The notes: a model not told the origin generated them from the letters alone. A stretch of 64,000 nt of DNA from Streptomyces sp. NBRC 109706 (GCF_000974485.1 NZ_BBOM01000008.1:372001-436000); one strand, 5' to 3'. Shown: positions 51,267-59,932, counted from the stretch's first letter. Translations and numbers: made by a program.

Positions 51267-52633
51267 CCCAGGCAGAGAACCCCCCGACCGGGGCCGACGG
51301 CGCGCACGAGGCCGCCGTCACGGCCGCCGAGAACCGCCGTCAGGTCCTCTACTGGCGGATGCTGGCCCGCGTCTTCGACGCCGGCGAACAGCCGAGCCTG
51401 GAACAGGCCAGCGTCGCCGTCGTCGACGATATCGGGCTGCCGCCCGCCCTGCTGGACCCGGGCGTCTCCGTGGACAACCTGGTGCAGCGCTTCCCCGAGC
51501 TGGCGGACGCCTTCCGCCAGGTGCTCCCCGAGAAGGCGGATTCGCCGGCCGACCCCGAGGACCGGGCGACCCCGGCGGACCCCGAGGACCCGGAGCTGTC
51601 GGTGCGCCGCGCCGCCCTGGTCTCCAAGCTGCTGCTCAACACCTTCGCCACCGGCAACGGTTCGGTGACGGCCGGCCAGCTGGCCAGCTGGCAGCAGGAC
51701 GCGGCCTGGCTGCGGGGCGCCATCGGCGGCGCCGCGCCCGGCGAGGCCGGCGGTCTCGGCGGCATCATCGCTGGCCTTGAGGCCGACCTGATCAAACGGA
51801 TGCAGCTGCGCGAGGTGCTGGCCGACCCGGCGCGGGCCGCCAGGCTCACCCCCAGCATGTCGCTGATCGAGCAGCTGCTCCGCGACAAGGACAACCTCTC
51901 GGGCGTCGCGCTGGCCAGCGCCAAGGCCCTGATCCGCCGATTCGTCGACGAGGTCGCCGAGGTGCTGCGCACCCAGGTCGAGCGGACCACGGTCGGCAGC
52001 ATCGACCGGTCCGTCCCGCCCAAACGCGTCTTCCGCAACCTGGATCTCCAACGCACCATCTGGAAGAACCTCACCAACTGGAGCCCGGAGGACGAACGGC
52101 TCTATGTGGACCAGCTGTTCTACCGGCACACCGCGCGGCGGACCACCCCGTCCCGGCTGATCGTGGTGGTCGACCAGTCGGGTTCCATGGTCGACGCGAT
52201 GGTCAACTGCACCATCCTGGCCTCGATCTTCGCCGGGCTGCCCAAGGTCGATGTGCACCTGGTCGCCTACGACACCCGCGCGCTCGACCTCACCCCCTGG
52301 GTGCACGACCCGTTCGAGGTGCTGCTCCGCACCCGGCTGGGCGGCGGCACCAACGGCACGGTCGCGATGGAGGTGGCCCGGCGGAAGATCGCCGAGCCGG
52401 GCAACACGGTGCTGGTGTGGATCTCCGACTTCTACGACAACCCGGCGCTGCTCACCGACTTCCAGTCGGTGCACCGCTCCGGGGTGCGGCTGATCCCGGT
52501 CGGCTCCGTCAACAGCTCGGGACGCGGCAGCGTCAACCCGACGTTCCGGCAGCGCCTCAAGGATCTGGGCACCCCGGTGATATCCGGCCATATCCGCAAG
52601 CTCGTGTTCGAACTCAAGAACTTTCTCGCCTAG
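51263..52633 (+). CDS. VWA-domain protein, partner of MoxR ATPase
   Basis: A 456-residue protein. The N-terminal two-thirds is helical with an acidic repeated linker (ADPEDRATPADPEDPE at about 96-111). The C-terminal von Willebrand A domain begins near 298 with an intact metal-ion site: Asp304, Ser306 and Ser308 in VVVDQSGSM, Thr363 in GGGTNG and Asp389 in WISDFYD. Such VWA proteins bind a target through the metal and work with a MoxR AAA ATPase, which is encoded ten bases downstream. The ATGA overlap with the previous gene shows coupling. Confidence 0.87.
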   Translation: MTQAENPPTGADGAHEAAVTAAENRRQVLYWRMLARVFDAGEQPSLEQASVAVVDDIGLPPALLDPGVSVDNLVQRFPELADAFRQVLPEKADSPADPEDRATPADPEDPELSVRRAALVSKLLLNTFATGNGSVTAGQLASWQQDAAWLRGAIGGAAPGEAGGLGGIIAGLEADLIKRMQLREVLADPARAARLTPSMSLIEQLLRDKDNLSGVALASAKALIRRFVDEVAEVLRTQVERTTVGSIDRSVPPKRVFRNLDLQRTIWKNLTNWSPEDERLYVDQLFYRHTARRTTPSRLIVVVDQSGSMVDAMVNCTILASIFAGLPKVDVHLVAYDTRALDLTPWVHDPFEVLLRTRLGGGTNGTVAMEVARRKIAEPGNTVLVWISDFYDNPALLTDFQSVHRSGVRLIPVGSVNSSGRGSVNPTFRQRLKDLGTPVISGHIRKLVFELKNFLA

Positions 52634-52642
52634 GAGACGACG

Positions 52643-53779
52643 ATGACCGACAACATGCTCCGCGCCCCCGCCGAGGCCAAGTACGCCGAGGAGCTGGACT
52701 GGTTGGAGTCCGTCGACGACGGGCCCAAGCCCTTCTCCTGGCGGCTCAGCCCGCGCATGGTCCGCCTGTTCGTCCTCGGCTCCGAGCGCGCCGACGGACT
52801 GGAGCGGGAGATCTCCCAGAAGTGGTTCGGCGACCGGGCGTTCGTCGAACGCGCCATCGTCACCCTGGCCTCGGACCGAGGGCTGCTGCTGATCGGCGAT
52901 CCCGGCACGGGCAAGAGCTGGCTGGCCGAGCTGCTTTCGGCGGCCATCTCGCGGAACTCGACGCTGGTCGTCCAGGGCACCGCCGGCACCACCGAGGACC
53001 ACATCAAGTACGCCTGGAACGTGTCCATGGTGATCGCCAAGGGCCAGTCCAGGGAGTCGATGATCCCCTCGCCGATCATGACGGCGATGGAACGCGGCGT
53101 CATCGGCCGCTTCGAGGAGCTGACCAGGGCGACCAGCGACGTCCAGGACGCGCTGATCTCGATCCTCTCCGAGAAGTACGTCTCCATCCCCGAGCTGGGC
53201 GACGGAGACGGTGAGATCCCCGAGAACATCGTCTTCGCCCAGCCCGGGTTCTCGATCATCGCCACCGCCAACAGCCGCGACCGGGGCGTCAACGACCTGT
53301 CGTCCGCGCTCAAGCGGCGGTTCAACTTCGTCCGCATCCCGGTGGTCACCAACAAGCGCAGCGAGGCGGAGATCGTCCGCTTCCGCACCAGCGAGCTGCT
53401 GCGCCGCCACCAGATCGATCTCGAAGTGCCGCCCTCGCTGCTGGACATCCTGCTGCAGAGCTTCGCCGATCTGCGCGCCGCCTCCGCCTCGGCCACCAGC
53501 GACGACGAGAAGCTGGAGTCGGCGCTCTCCACCGCCGAGCAGATCGGCGTCCTGGAGGACGCCATCCTGCACAGCCAGTTCTTCGGCGACCGGGTCCTGG
53601 GCGCCGGCACCCTGGCGGGCTCCCTGGTCAGCTCGCTGGCCCGGCGCAGCCCCGAGGATCTGGCCATCCTCAACAAGTTCTGGCACGGCGTGGTGGAGCC
53701 GCGCGGCGAGAAGGACAAGGGCGGCCCCTGGGAGGACTTCCTCAACGGTGGCCGCGAGGCGATAGCGACCCTCTCGTGA
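52643..53779 (+). CDS. MoxR-type AAA+ ATPase
   Basis: A 378-residue AAA ATPase of the MoxR/RavA lineage. It has Walker A GDPGTGKS (85-92), a Walker B-position VIGRFEELTRA (about 153-163) with Glu-Glu instead of the usual Asp-Glu, sensor I SIIATANSRDRG (about 205-215) and the arginine finger SSALKRRFNF. MoxR proteins form hexamers and act as chaperones that insert cofactors or remodel a VWA-bound target. TAGGAGACGACG precedes the ATG, a good ribosome site. The stop overlaps the DUF5682 gene by four bases. Confidence 0.88.
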   Translation: MTDNMLRAPAEAKYAEELDWLESVDDGPKPFSWRLSPRMVRLFVLGSERADGLEREISQKWFGDRAFVERAIVTLASDRGLLLIGDPGTGKSWLAELLSAAISRNSTLVVQGTAGTTEDHIKYAWNVSMVIAKGQSRESMIPSPIMTAMERGVIGRFEELTRATSDVQDALISILSEKYVSIPELGDGDGEIPENIVFAQPGFSIIATANSRDRGVNDLSSALKRRFNFVRIPVVTNKRSEAEIVRFRTSELLRRHQIDLEVPPSLLDILLQSFADLRAASASATSDDEKLESALSTAEQIGVLEDAILHSQFFGDRVLGAGTLAGSLVSSLARRSPEDLAILNKFWHGVVEPRGEKDKGGPWEDFLNGGREAIATLS

Positions 53780-56664
53780 GCGAGATCGTCGAGATCGTCA
53801 AGGAACGCACCGACGGAGGCGAGGACGGGGTGGACACGGAGCCCACCGGCCCGTTTGTCGCGCTGGGCGAGCGGCTGCGCGACGCCGCCGAGGCCTTCGC
53901 CGGCCACGGGGACGCAGTGCCCGACATCCTGGCCGGCATGGTCGACGACGTCGACCGGGCGCTGCGCGAGGAGTTGGAGATCTTCCCGGTCTGCCACCAC
54001 TCGCCCGCGTCGGCGCTGGCCATGGTGCGCCGGCTGCGCGAGAAGCAGCCCCAGGTCGTCTATCTGGAGCTGTGCGAGGATCTGCGGCCCCTCATCGACG
54101 AGCTGCACAACTGCCAACTCCCCGTCGCGCTCCAGGCGTTCGCCACCGAGATCGACGGCTTCCCGGCCCGGTGGGCGCCGCTGAGCGTGGTGGCGCCGAT
54201 CACCGAGGCCTCCGCCGAGTACCAGGCCATCGCCTATGCGCTGGGGACCCCGGGCGTGGAGCTGGTGTTGGTGGACCGCTCGACCGACCATGTCTTCCAG
54301 TGGAACCGCCCGGCCCCGGAGGCCGAGGAGCCCACGCCCCCGGCGGAGGCCGGGGAGGGGGACCCGGACGGCGAGGGGGAGCTGCACGGCGACGCCGTCG
54401 GCATCGAGATCGGCGCTCTGCGGCCGGGGTTCGCCGAGCTGGAGGCGTACCTCCTGCACCACGGCAAGGTCAGGCACTGGTCCGAGTGGTGGGACCAGTA
54501 CGTCGAACAGCCGCTGGCCGGCGCCGACTACACCACCTACCGCCAGGTGATGGTGATGATCGGCAGCCTCTTCCGGCGGCTGCGCCCGCAGGACCACGCC
54601 CGGCAGGCCGTCGACGAGGACCGCGAGCGCTATATGTGGACGCGGATGCGGGAGCACCTGGCCACCTCGGGCGCCGACCCCGAGCGCTGCCTCTATGTCT
54701 GTGGCGCCTTCCACGCGGCCAGCCGAGTGGAGGAGTTCGGCCTGGCCTCCGAGGCCGAGCCGTTCCCGATCTCCCCCCGCACGGAGACCGCCTGGCGGTA
54801 CGGGCTGATCCCGTCCAGCCACTCCGCCATCGAGGCCCAGTTCGGTCTCGCCCCGGGCGCGGTGTCCATCGCGGCGGCGAGCTGGCGGCGGACGATCGGC
54901 CGAACCCGGCTCAAGCCGTTCCGGCTCGAAGGCCGCAAGACCACGAAGAAGCGTGCCACCAAGGCCACGGGCACCACCAGGGCGGCGCCCGCCGCCGGTG
55001 GGGCCCCCGTCACCGACCAGCTGTCGGGCTTTCTCCAGGCCCCGCCCGAGCCCCATCTCCTCGACGAGGACGAACTGCTCGGCTGGTGTGTGGACATCGT
55101 CCGGCTGGCCCGCCGCAACCACTACCTCGCCAGCACGGCGGACGCGATCGCCGTCTTCGAGACCTCCATCCTGCTGGCCGGGATGCGGGGCCGGGCCCGG
55201 CCGACGCCGTACGACTTCGAGGACGCGGCCGTCACCTGCATCGAGAAGGACCGCGTCCCCGGGCGGCGCGATGTGCGTCGGCTCTGCGAGATCCTGCTCG
55301 GCGGCGACCGGGTCGGCTCCGTCGGCTATGACGCGCTGCCGCCGCTGGCCAGGGACGTGCTGGACCGGTTGGCGCCGCTCGGCCTCAACCTCACCGCGCG
55401 CACCAAGCAACGGGCGCTGCTCGATCTGCGGCAGCACCCGGAGTTGGCGCCCTGCTCCGATCTGCTGTGGATGCTGCGCCGCCTGCTCGGGGACGTGGTC
55501 CGCCCGATCATGGGCGCCCGCACGCTGGGGGAGCGGTCCATCCAGGAGAGCTGGGATCTCACGCTCGGCCGCGACCAGCGGGCCCTGGTGCAGATCGGCT
55601 ACGAGGGCGTCACCATCGAGCAGGTGCTGGAGCGGCGGCTGCGGGAGGCCGTGCGGGCCCCCGACGCCACGGCGGCCACCGCGCTGGACGCGGTGGAGGA
55701 GGCGCTGCTCTATCTGGACAGCCCACGGCTCGGAAACGACCTCGGCAACCGGGCGGTCGAGCTGCTGGCCGCCGAACGCACCGTGGACGGGGCGCCCCGG
55801 GTGCTGCGCGGTATCCGTCGGCTGCTGGCGCACTACCGGGGCACCGAGGACGGGCCGCCCGCCTGGTCGGAGGCGTTTGTCACCGGCGGTTACGCGCACT
55901 ACTGCACGCTGCTGCCGACCGCGTTCGCCGACGAGGAGGCCGGGCCCCGGCAGGTCGGCGCCATGCTGGGCTTCCTCTTCGGGATGGAGAGCTTCGCGCT
56001 CTCGCTCGGCTGCGAGCGCACCCAACTGGAGCTGGCGGTACGGCAGTCGCACCCCAGCGCGCCGGACAAGGTGGCCCTGCACTGGGCCGCGATGGCCCGG
56101 CTTGAGCTGATCTCGCAGGCCGAGCTGCGCGCCCGGTGCGACGAACTCCTCGCCAACCCGCTGGTCGTGCCCGCGTTCCCGCGCTATCTGAGCGGGTTCA
56201 TCCAGGCCCTTGAGGCGGTCCCCACCCTGGCCCCGTTCGTGGTGGAACTGCTGTCCAAGGCGTTCGCCCGGCTGCCGGACGCCACGCTGCTGCCGTGGCT
56301 GCCCCAGCTGATCAGCACGCTGCGCAAGGAGGCCGGCGAGCTGGTGCCCGTGCTGGTGCGGGAGGCCGGCCGTACCTTCCCCGGCGGCCTCGCCGAGCTG
56401 GACGGCTGGACGCCGCCCTGGGACGCCCCGGCGGGGGCGGAGCCGGCGGCCGAGGAGGCGTCGGCGACGCCGGTGAACCGCGCCGTCGCCGAACTGCTGG
56501 CCGCGCACCCGGAGTCCTGCTCCTCCGTGGCCACCCTGCTCGGGGTGGCGGGGGAGTGGCGGTCGCTGCCCGCCGCCGATCCCGCCGACTCCGCCGGCGA
56601 GCTGGTGGCCCGCCATCCGGAGTCGGCCCAGGCGGTCGCCGCGCTGCTGGCCCCTGCGGGCTGA
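53776..56664 (+). CDS. DUF5682-type large protein, 962 residues, third component of MoxR-VWA system
   Basis: A very large protein of unknown function that closes the operon. The N-terminal third has EIFPVCHHSPASALAMV (His74-His75), VVYLELCEDL (98-102) and YVCGAFHAA (309-313). This is a spacing of His, Glu and His reminiscent of TraB/Tiki-type metal-dependent hydrolases, though that link is my inference. A linker rich in Lys/Thr/Ala follows (about 380-415). The remaining two-thirds is helical (RLARRNHYLASTADAIAVFETS, VFRGI-like repeats, LVPVLVREAGRTFPGG). The GTG start overlaps the ATPase stop by four bases. A strong terminator follows. Confidence 0.75.
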   Translation: MSEIVEIVKERTDGGEDGVDTEPTGPFVALGERLRDAAEAFAGHGDAVPDILAGMVDDVDRALREELEIFPVCHHSPASALAMVRRLREKQPQVVYLELCEDLRPLIDELHNCQLPVALQAFATEIDGFPARWAPLSVVAPITEASAEYQAIAYALGTPGVELVLVDRSTDHVFQWNRPAPEAEEPTPPAEAGEGDPDGEGELHGDAVGIEIGALRPGFAELEAYLLHHGKVRHWSEWWDQYVEQPLAGADYTTYRQVMVMIGSLFRRLRPQDHARQAVDEDRERYMWTRMREHLATSGADPERCLYVCGAFHAASRVEEFGLASEAEPFPISPRTETAWRYGLIPSSHSAIEAQFGLAPGAVSIAAASWRRTIGRTRLKPFRLEGRKTTKKRATKATGTTRAAPAAGGAPVTDQLSGFLQAPPEPHLLDEDELLGWCVDIVRLARRNHYLASTADAIAVFETSILLAGMRGRARPTPYDFEDAAVTCIEKDRVPGRRDVRRLCEILLGGDRVGSVGYDALPPLARDVLDRLAPLGLNLTARTKQRALLDLRQHPELAPCSDLLWMLRRLLGDVVRPIMGARTLGERSIQESWDLTLGRDQRALVQIGYEGVTIEQVLERRLREAVRAPDATAATALDAVEEALLYLDSPRLGNDLGNRAVELLAAERTVDGAPRVLRGIRRLLAHYRGTEDGPPAWSEAFVTGGYAHYCTLLPTAFADEEAGPRQVGAMLGFLFGMESFALSLGCERTQLELAVRQSHPSAPDKVALHWAAMARLELISQAELRARCDELLANPLVVPAFPRYLSGFIQALEAVPTLAPFVVELLSKAFARLPDATLLPWLPQLISTLRKEAGELVPVLVREAGRTFPGGLAELDGWTPPWDAPAGAEPAAEEASATPVNRAVAELLAAHPESCSSVATLLGVAGEWRSLPAADPADSAGELVARHPESAQAVAALLAPAG

Positions 56665-56699
56665 GCCCCACCCAGCCGCCCCCCCCCCGCGGCCAGGCG

Positions 56700-56745
56700 C
56701 CCCGTGTTCCGTCGTCGAGAGACGGCGGGACGCGGGGTCTTTCTT
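56700..56745 (+). terminator. Terminator of the MoxR-VWA operon
   Basis: A 17-base stem with a few G-U and mismatched pairs (56700-56716 with 56721-56737) and a GAGA loop is followed by TCTTTCTT. This is the only hairpin in the window with an obvious T-rich tail. Confidence 0.85.
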
Positions 56746-56782
56746 GATCGATCACGCTTTCCGAAAAGCTTGCGGTGACGCT

Positions 56783-56885
56783 CCGAAATATTTTGGTACA
56801 GATCCCGTCGACAGAAAACGGTTCCTCTGGATCAACGCCGGTCAACTGGGTTTGCAGCGCCCGAAGTTGATCCGGAAATTTTCGG
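56783..56885. promoter_or_regulatory. CCGAAA palindromes upstream of the xylanase
   Basis: CCGAAATATTTTGG (56783-56796) and CCGGAAATTTTCGG (56872-56885) are near-palindromes with the same outline. A third CCGAAA is at 56761. All lie upstream of the promoter at 56895. Conserved GAAA/TTTC palindromes occur ahead of Streptomyces xylanase genes, so these may be substrate-responsive operators. Confidence 0.5.
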
Positions 56886-56894
56886 GGACTTCTC

Positions 56895-56925
56895 TTGACG
56901 GCCCCTCGGGGCGGGCGCATATTAC
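56895..56925 (+). promoter_or_regulatory. Probable xylanase promoter
   Basis: TTGACG at 56895-56900 is followed by CATATT at 17 bases or TATTAC at 19 bases. The region from 56746 to 56925 is visibly poorer in G+C than the rest of the window. The leader to the ATG is about 135 bases. Confidence 0.5.
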
Positions 56926-57066
56926 TCCCACGATCGTTGCCGACCGCCATGGCACCGTCGCTCTCCGCCCGGTTCGGGAGACCCGACGCGCTGCCCTGAG
57001 AGCCGCGGCAGATCCCGCCCCTCCGGACGGCGCGTCCGCCCGTCCGGCCATGACGAAGGGACCGCG

Positions 57067-58461
57067 ATGATCAACGAGTTCGCACACGAGCAGAGACCTT
57101 CGCGCTGGCGGCTGGCCGCCCGCCGGGCGATCGCCGGCTGTGCCGTCGTCCTGCTCTCGGCCACCGGACTGGTCGCCCTGTCCGGCACCGCCCACGCCGC
57201 CGGCACGCTGGGCGCCGCGGCGGCCGAACAGGGCCGGTACTTCGGCACCGCCGTCGCCGCCAACCGGCTCTCCGAGTCCGACTACACCGCCACCCTCAAC
57301 CGTGAGTTCAACAGCATCACGGCCGAGAACGAGATGAAGTGGGACGCGCTCCAGCCCAACCAGGGGCAGTTCACCTTCGGCAACGCCGACCGGATCGCCG
57401 ACCACGCGCGCGCTCAGGGCATGTCGCTACGCGGCCACACCCTGGTCTGGCACTCCCAACTCCCCGGCTGGGTCGGCAATCTGGGCACCGACCAGCTGCG
57501 CACCGCGATGAACAACCACATCTCGCAGGTGATGGGCCGCTACCGGGGCCAGATCGACTCCTGGGACGTGGTCAACGAGGCGTTCGAGGACGGCTCCAGC
57601 GGAGCCCGCCGCAACTCGCCCTTCCAACAGCGCCTGGGCAACGGCTATATCGAGGAGGCGTTCCGCGCCGCGCGCGCCGCCGACCCCAATGCCACCCTCT
57701 GCTACAACGACTACAACACCGACGGCATCAACGCGAAGAGCAACGCCGTCTACGCCATGGTCGCCGACTTCAAGCAGCGCGGCGTGCCCATCGACTGCGT
57801 CGGCTTCCAGTCCCACTTCAACAGCCAGTCGCCGGTGCCGGGCGACTACCAGCAGAACCTCCAGCGGTTCGCCGCGCTGGGCGTGGACGTGCAGATCACC
57901 GAACTGGACATCGAGGGCTCGGGCACCGCACAGGCCAACAGCTACCGCACCGTGGTCAACGCCTGCCTGGCGATCTCCCGTTGCACGGGGATCACCGTCT
58001 GGGGCGTGACCGACAAGTACTCCTGGCGGGCCGGCGGCACCCCGTTGCTCTTCGACGGCAACTACAACAAGAAGCCGGCCTATGACGCGGTGCTCGACGC
58101 GCTCGGCGGCACCCCGGGCGGCGGCGACCCCGGCGGCCCCGGCGAGCCGGGTGACGGGTCCTGCACGGTGACCTACCAGGAGACCGACCGCTGGGGCGAC
58201 CGGTTCAACGGACAGGTGACCGTCCGCGCCGGCGACGCGCCGATCAGCGGCTGGACGGTGACCGTCACGGTTGGCTCCGCGCAGCGGATCTCCACCACCT
58301 GGAACGGCACGCCGAGTTGGGACAGCACCGGCAACGTCATGACCATGCGGCCCAACGGCAACGGAAACCTCTCGCCGGGACAGTCCACGAGCTTCGGCTT
58401 CACGGTCATGGCCGGCGGAGACTGGTCGGCCCCCAGAATCGGCGCCTGCGTGGCCTCCTGA
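57067..58461 (+). CDS. Secreted GH10 endo-beta-1,4-xylanase with CBM2
   Basis: A 464-residue secreted enzyme that cuts the xylan backbone. A signal peptide with Arg-rich n-region (RWRLAARRAIAGCAVV) ends around AHAAG, residue 45. The GH10 barrel has NSITAENEMKWD, LRGHTLVWHSQLP, acid/base Glu171 in DSWDVVNEAF and nucleophile Glu279 in VQITELDIEG. A Gly/Pro linker (GGTPGGGDPGGPGEPGDG, about 347-364) leads to a C-terminal family 2 cellulose-binding module with the disulfide Cys pair at its ends (SCTVTY, IGACVAS). The ATG has AAGGGACCGCG upstream, a modest ribosome site. It is monocistronic. Confidence 0.94.
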   Translation: MINEFAHEQRPSRWRLAARRAIAGCAVVLLSATGLVALSGTAHAAGTLGAAAAEQGRYFGTAVAANRLSESDYTATLNREFNSITAENEMKWDALQPNQGQFTFGNADRIADHARAQGMSLRGHTLVWHSQLPGWVGNLGTDQLRTAMNNHISQVMGRYRGQIDSWDVVNEAFEDGSSGARRNSPFQQRLGNGYIEEAFRAARAADPNATLCYNDYNTDGINAKSNAVYAMVADFKQRGVPIDCVGFQSHFNSQSPVPGDYQQNLQRFAALGVDVQITELDIEGSGTAQANSYRTVVNACLAISRCTGITVWGVTDKYSWRAGGTPLLFDGNYNKKPAYDAVLDALGGTPGGGDPGGPGEPGDGSCTVTYQETDRWGDRFNGQVTVRAGDAPISGWTVTVTVGSAQRISTTWNGTPSWDSTGNVMTMRPNGNGNLSPGQSTSFGFTVMAGGDWSAPRIGACVAS

Positions 58462-58464
58462 CCA

Positions 58465-58507
58465 CCCCCCCGGCGGGACCCCGCTTCAGCGGGTCCCCGC
58501 CGGGGGG
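58465..58507 (+). terminator. Xylanase terminator
   Basis: A long inverted repeat, with arms of about 20 bases (58465-58485 and 58488-58507) and a two-base loop, begins four bases after the stop. The pairing is near perfect apart from a shifted A/T. Confidence 0.85.
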
Positions 58508-58850
58508 CTCGACGGCATCCCCCGGCCGGCGACCCGCCACGGATGAACGCCGGCGCCCGCCGGGACCGGCCGGTTGGCGGGTGCCGGTAGCGACTCCCGG
58601 CCCGCTCCGCTCCGCGCCCCTTGCCCTCGCTGGCGGCCCGTCGGCGGGGTGCCGGTACGGTTTCCGGTCGGCGCAGCGCCGCGCCCCGGGGCCTCGCGGG
58701 GCTCCGTTCCTCAGCCGCAGGTAACGACGTCGACCCGCGGCGGACCTCGTCGGCGTGCCCCGTCCCGTCTGTCCGCAAAGATCGGTCACCGCCCCGGGTC
58801 GTGCGGGCAACCCCGTCGCGACCGAGCCCGTCCCCCGTTGACGCGGCCGG
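58508..58850. other. Gene-free region after the xylanase
   Basis: No supported gene is seen on either strand; frames are Arg/Pro-rich shadows. The sequence is uniformly G+C-rich without clear promoters or further hairpins. Confidence 0.35.
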
Positions 58851-59510
58851 TCAGGCGGTCGCCGTCAGTCGGGCGCAGCGGCGGCAGGTGCGGGCGGAGC
58901 CCGCGACCGTGGCGTGGGACAGCGCCGTGAGTCCACCGGTGAGCGCGAGCAGCGGCCAGTTCGCCGCCACCAGCGCGGCCAGCGCCAGCGTCAACGTGGC
59001 GACCGCCATGGACACGCTCACCGCGGTGCCCGCCCAGGCGACCGTCCCCGGCAGCCGGCGGGGCGTGGGCAGCCAGCGGGAGAGCACACCGGTCGCGGCC
59101 AACGTCCCCCCGGCGAGCAGCGCCACGACTCCCGCCACGCCCGCCGACGAGACGGCCACCAGCCGCGCCGCGCCCCCGTCGGCGACCGCGTCGCCGACCA
59201 GGTACCAACACAGCAGCAGGTAGGGCGCGACCAGCATCAGCGCCCGCGCGGTGTGCCGCGCCTGGGCGATGGTCAACTCCCGCTGGTAGGCGGGCGCCAG
59301 CTCGGCCGGGCTCCCGAACTCCGCCACCGCCTCCCGGGTGGCACGCTCAGGGGGCAGCCCGGCGGCGGTGTACGCCGCCACCGTCTCGCTGAGCCCTTCG
59401 TGCGCCTCGCGCAACAGCCGGGACCTGACGCGCGCCGGGCCGTACAGGGCCTCGGCCAGCTCGGCGACCTGCCGTTCGACGAACTCCTCGGCCGCCAGCC
59501 CGCCGTTCAT
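58851..59510 (-). CDS. HAAS-domain (permease-prefix) membrane protein
   Basis: A 219-residue protein. An N-terminal helical HAAS-type signalling domain (about 8-80, VAELAEALYGPARVRSRLLREAHEGLSETVAAY) is followed by four membrane helices. This domain is found with PadR-like regulators and is thought to transmit or sense signals at the membrane. The start overlaps the PadR gene stop by four bases, so the pair forms one operon. The transmembrane part could sense membrane stress or interact with a transporter; no substrate is apparent. Confidence 0.75.
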   Translation of the reverse strand: MNGGLAAEEFVERQVAELAEALYGPARVRSRLLREAHEGLSETVAAYTAAGLPPERATREAVAEFGSPAELAPAYQRELTIAQARHTARALMLVAPYLLLCWYLVGDAVADGGAARLVAVSSAGVAGVVALLAGGTLAATGVLSRWLPTPRRLPGTVAWAGTAVSVSMAVATLTLALAALVAANWPLLALTGGLTALSHATVAGSARTCRRCARLTATA

Positions 59511-59848
59511 CCGGTGGTCCCGAGCGGCCGCGCCGGGTTGAGCACCGCGTCGATCGCCGAGGTGAAGGCGCGCCAGCTGTCCCGTTCCCCGGCCAGCGCG
59601 CTCCGTCCCGCGTCCGTCAGGGCGTATCGACGGCGCCGACGTCCGCCCGCCGACTCCCAGTCGCTGCTGAGCAAGCCGAGCCGTTCCAGCCGTTGGAGTG
59701 CGGGATAGATCGTGCCGGTGCGCAGGTCGAGCACGCCCCCGCTGCGCTGTTGGACGGCGGTGATGATCGCGTACCCGTGCAGGGGCCCGGGCTCCAGCAC
59801 GGCGAGCAGCAGCCCGTCCAGATGTCCTCGTACCGCGTCTGACTTCAT
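59507..59848 (-). CDS. PadR-family transcriptional regulator
   Basis: A 113-residue winged-helix repressor of the PadR family. GHLDGLLLAVLEPGPLHGYAIITAVQQRSGG and GTIYPALQRLERLGLLSSDWE carry the recognition helix. GRRRRRYALTDAGRSALA is the wing and start of the dimer helix. It is co-transcribed with the HAAS-domain gene. The ATG at 59848 is only two bases from a symmetrical sequence (59851-59863), a likely autoregulatory operator. Confidence 0.88.
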   Translation of the reverse strand: MKSDAVRGHLDGLLLAVLEPGPLHGYAIITAVQQRSGGVLDLRTGTIYPALQRLERLGLLSSDWESAGGRRRRRYALTDAGRSALAGERDSWRAFTSAIDAVLNPARPLGTTG

Positions 59849-59850
59849 GA

Positions 59851-59902
59851 GTAGGCAGTCTACCTATCGAAAGCGTAGGCGTGCTATCTATTGGCAGCCA
59901 AT
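59851..59902. promoter_or_regulatory. Two palindromes in the PadR / DUF2269 divergent region
   Basis: GTAGGCAGTCTAC (59851-59863) ends three bases from the PadR ATG. ATTGGCAGCCAAT (59890-59902) is a perfect 13-base palindrome 31 bases before the DUF2269 start. Between them, TAGACT on the minus strand could be the -10 box for a nearly leaderless PadR transcript. These may be PadR operators controlling both directions. Confidence 0.5.
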
Positions 59903-59932
59903 GTATTCAGCAACCCGTGGAGAGGCTTCCCG

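Noticed and set aside
52630..56616. 1328-codon open frame on the minus strand opposite the MoxR and DUF5682 genes
   Set aside because: Antisense shadow of two well-supported genes. The composition is Gly/Gln/Arg-rich with no family features.
49381..56664. Calling the MoxR-VWA operon a proven phage-defence system
   Set aside because: The gene types fit proposed conflict systems, but no known defence effector (nuclease, toxin, TIR) is visible, so only the neutral description is supported.
58508..58850. Minus-strand frame 58173-58778 as a gene after the xylanase
   Set aside because: It overlaps the CBM2 end of the xylanase antisense, has no ribosome site and an Arg/Pro-rich translation.
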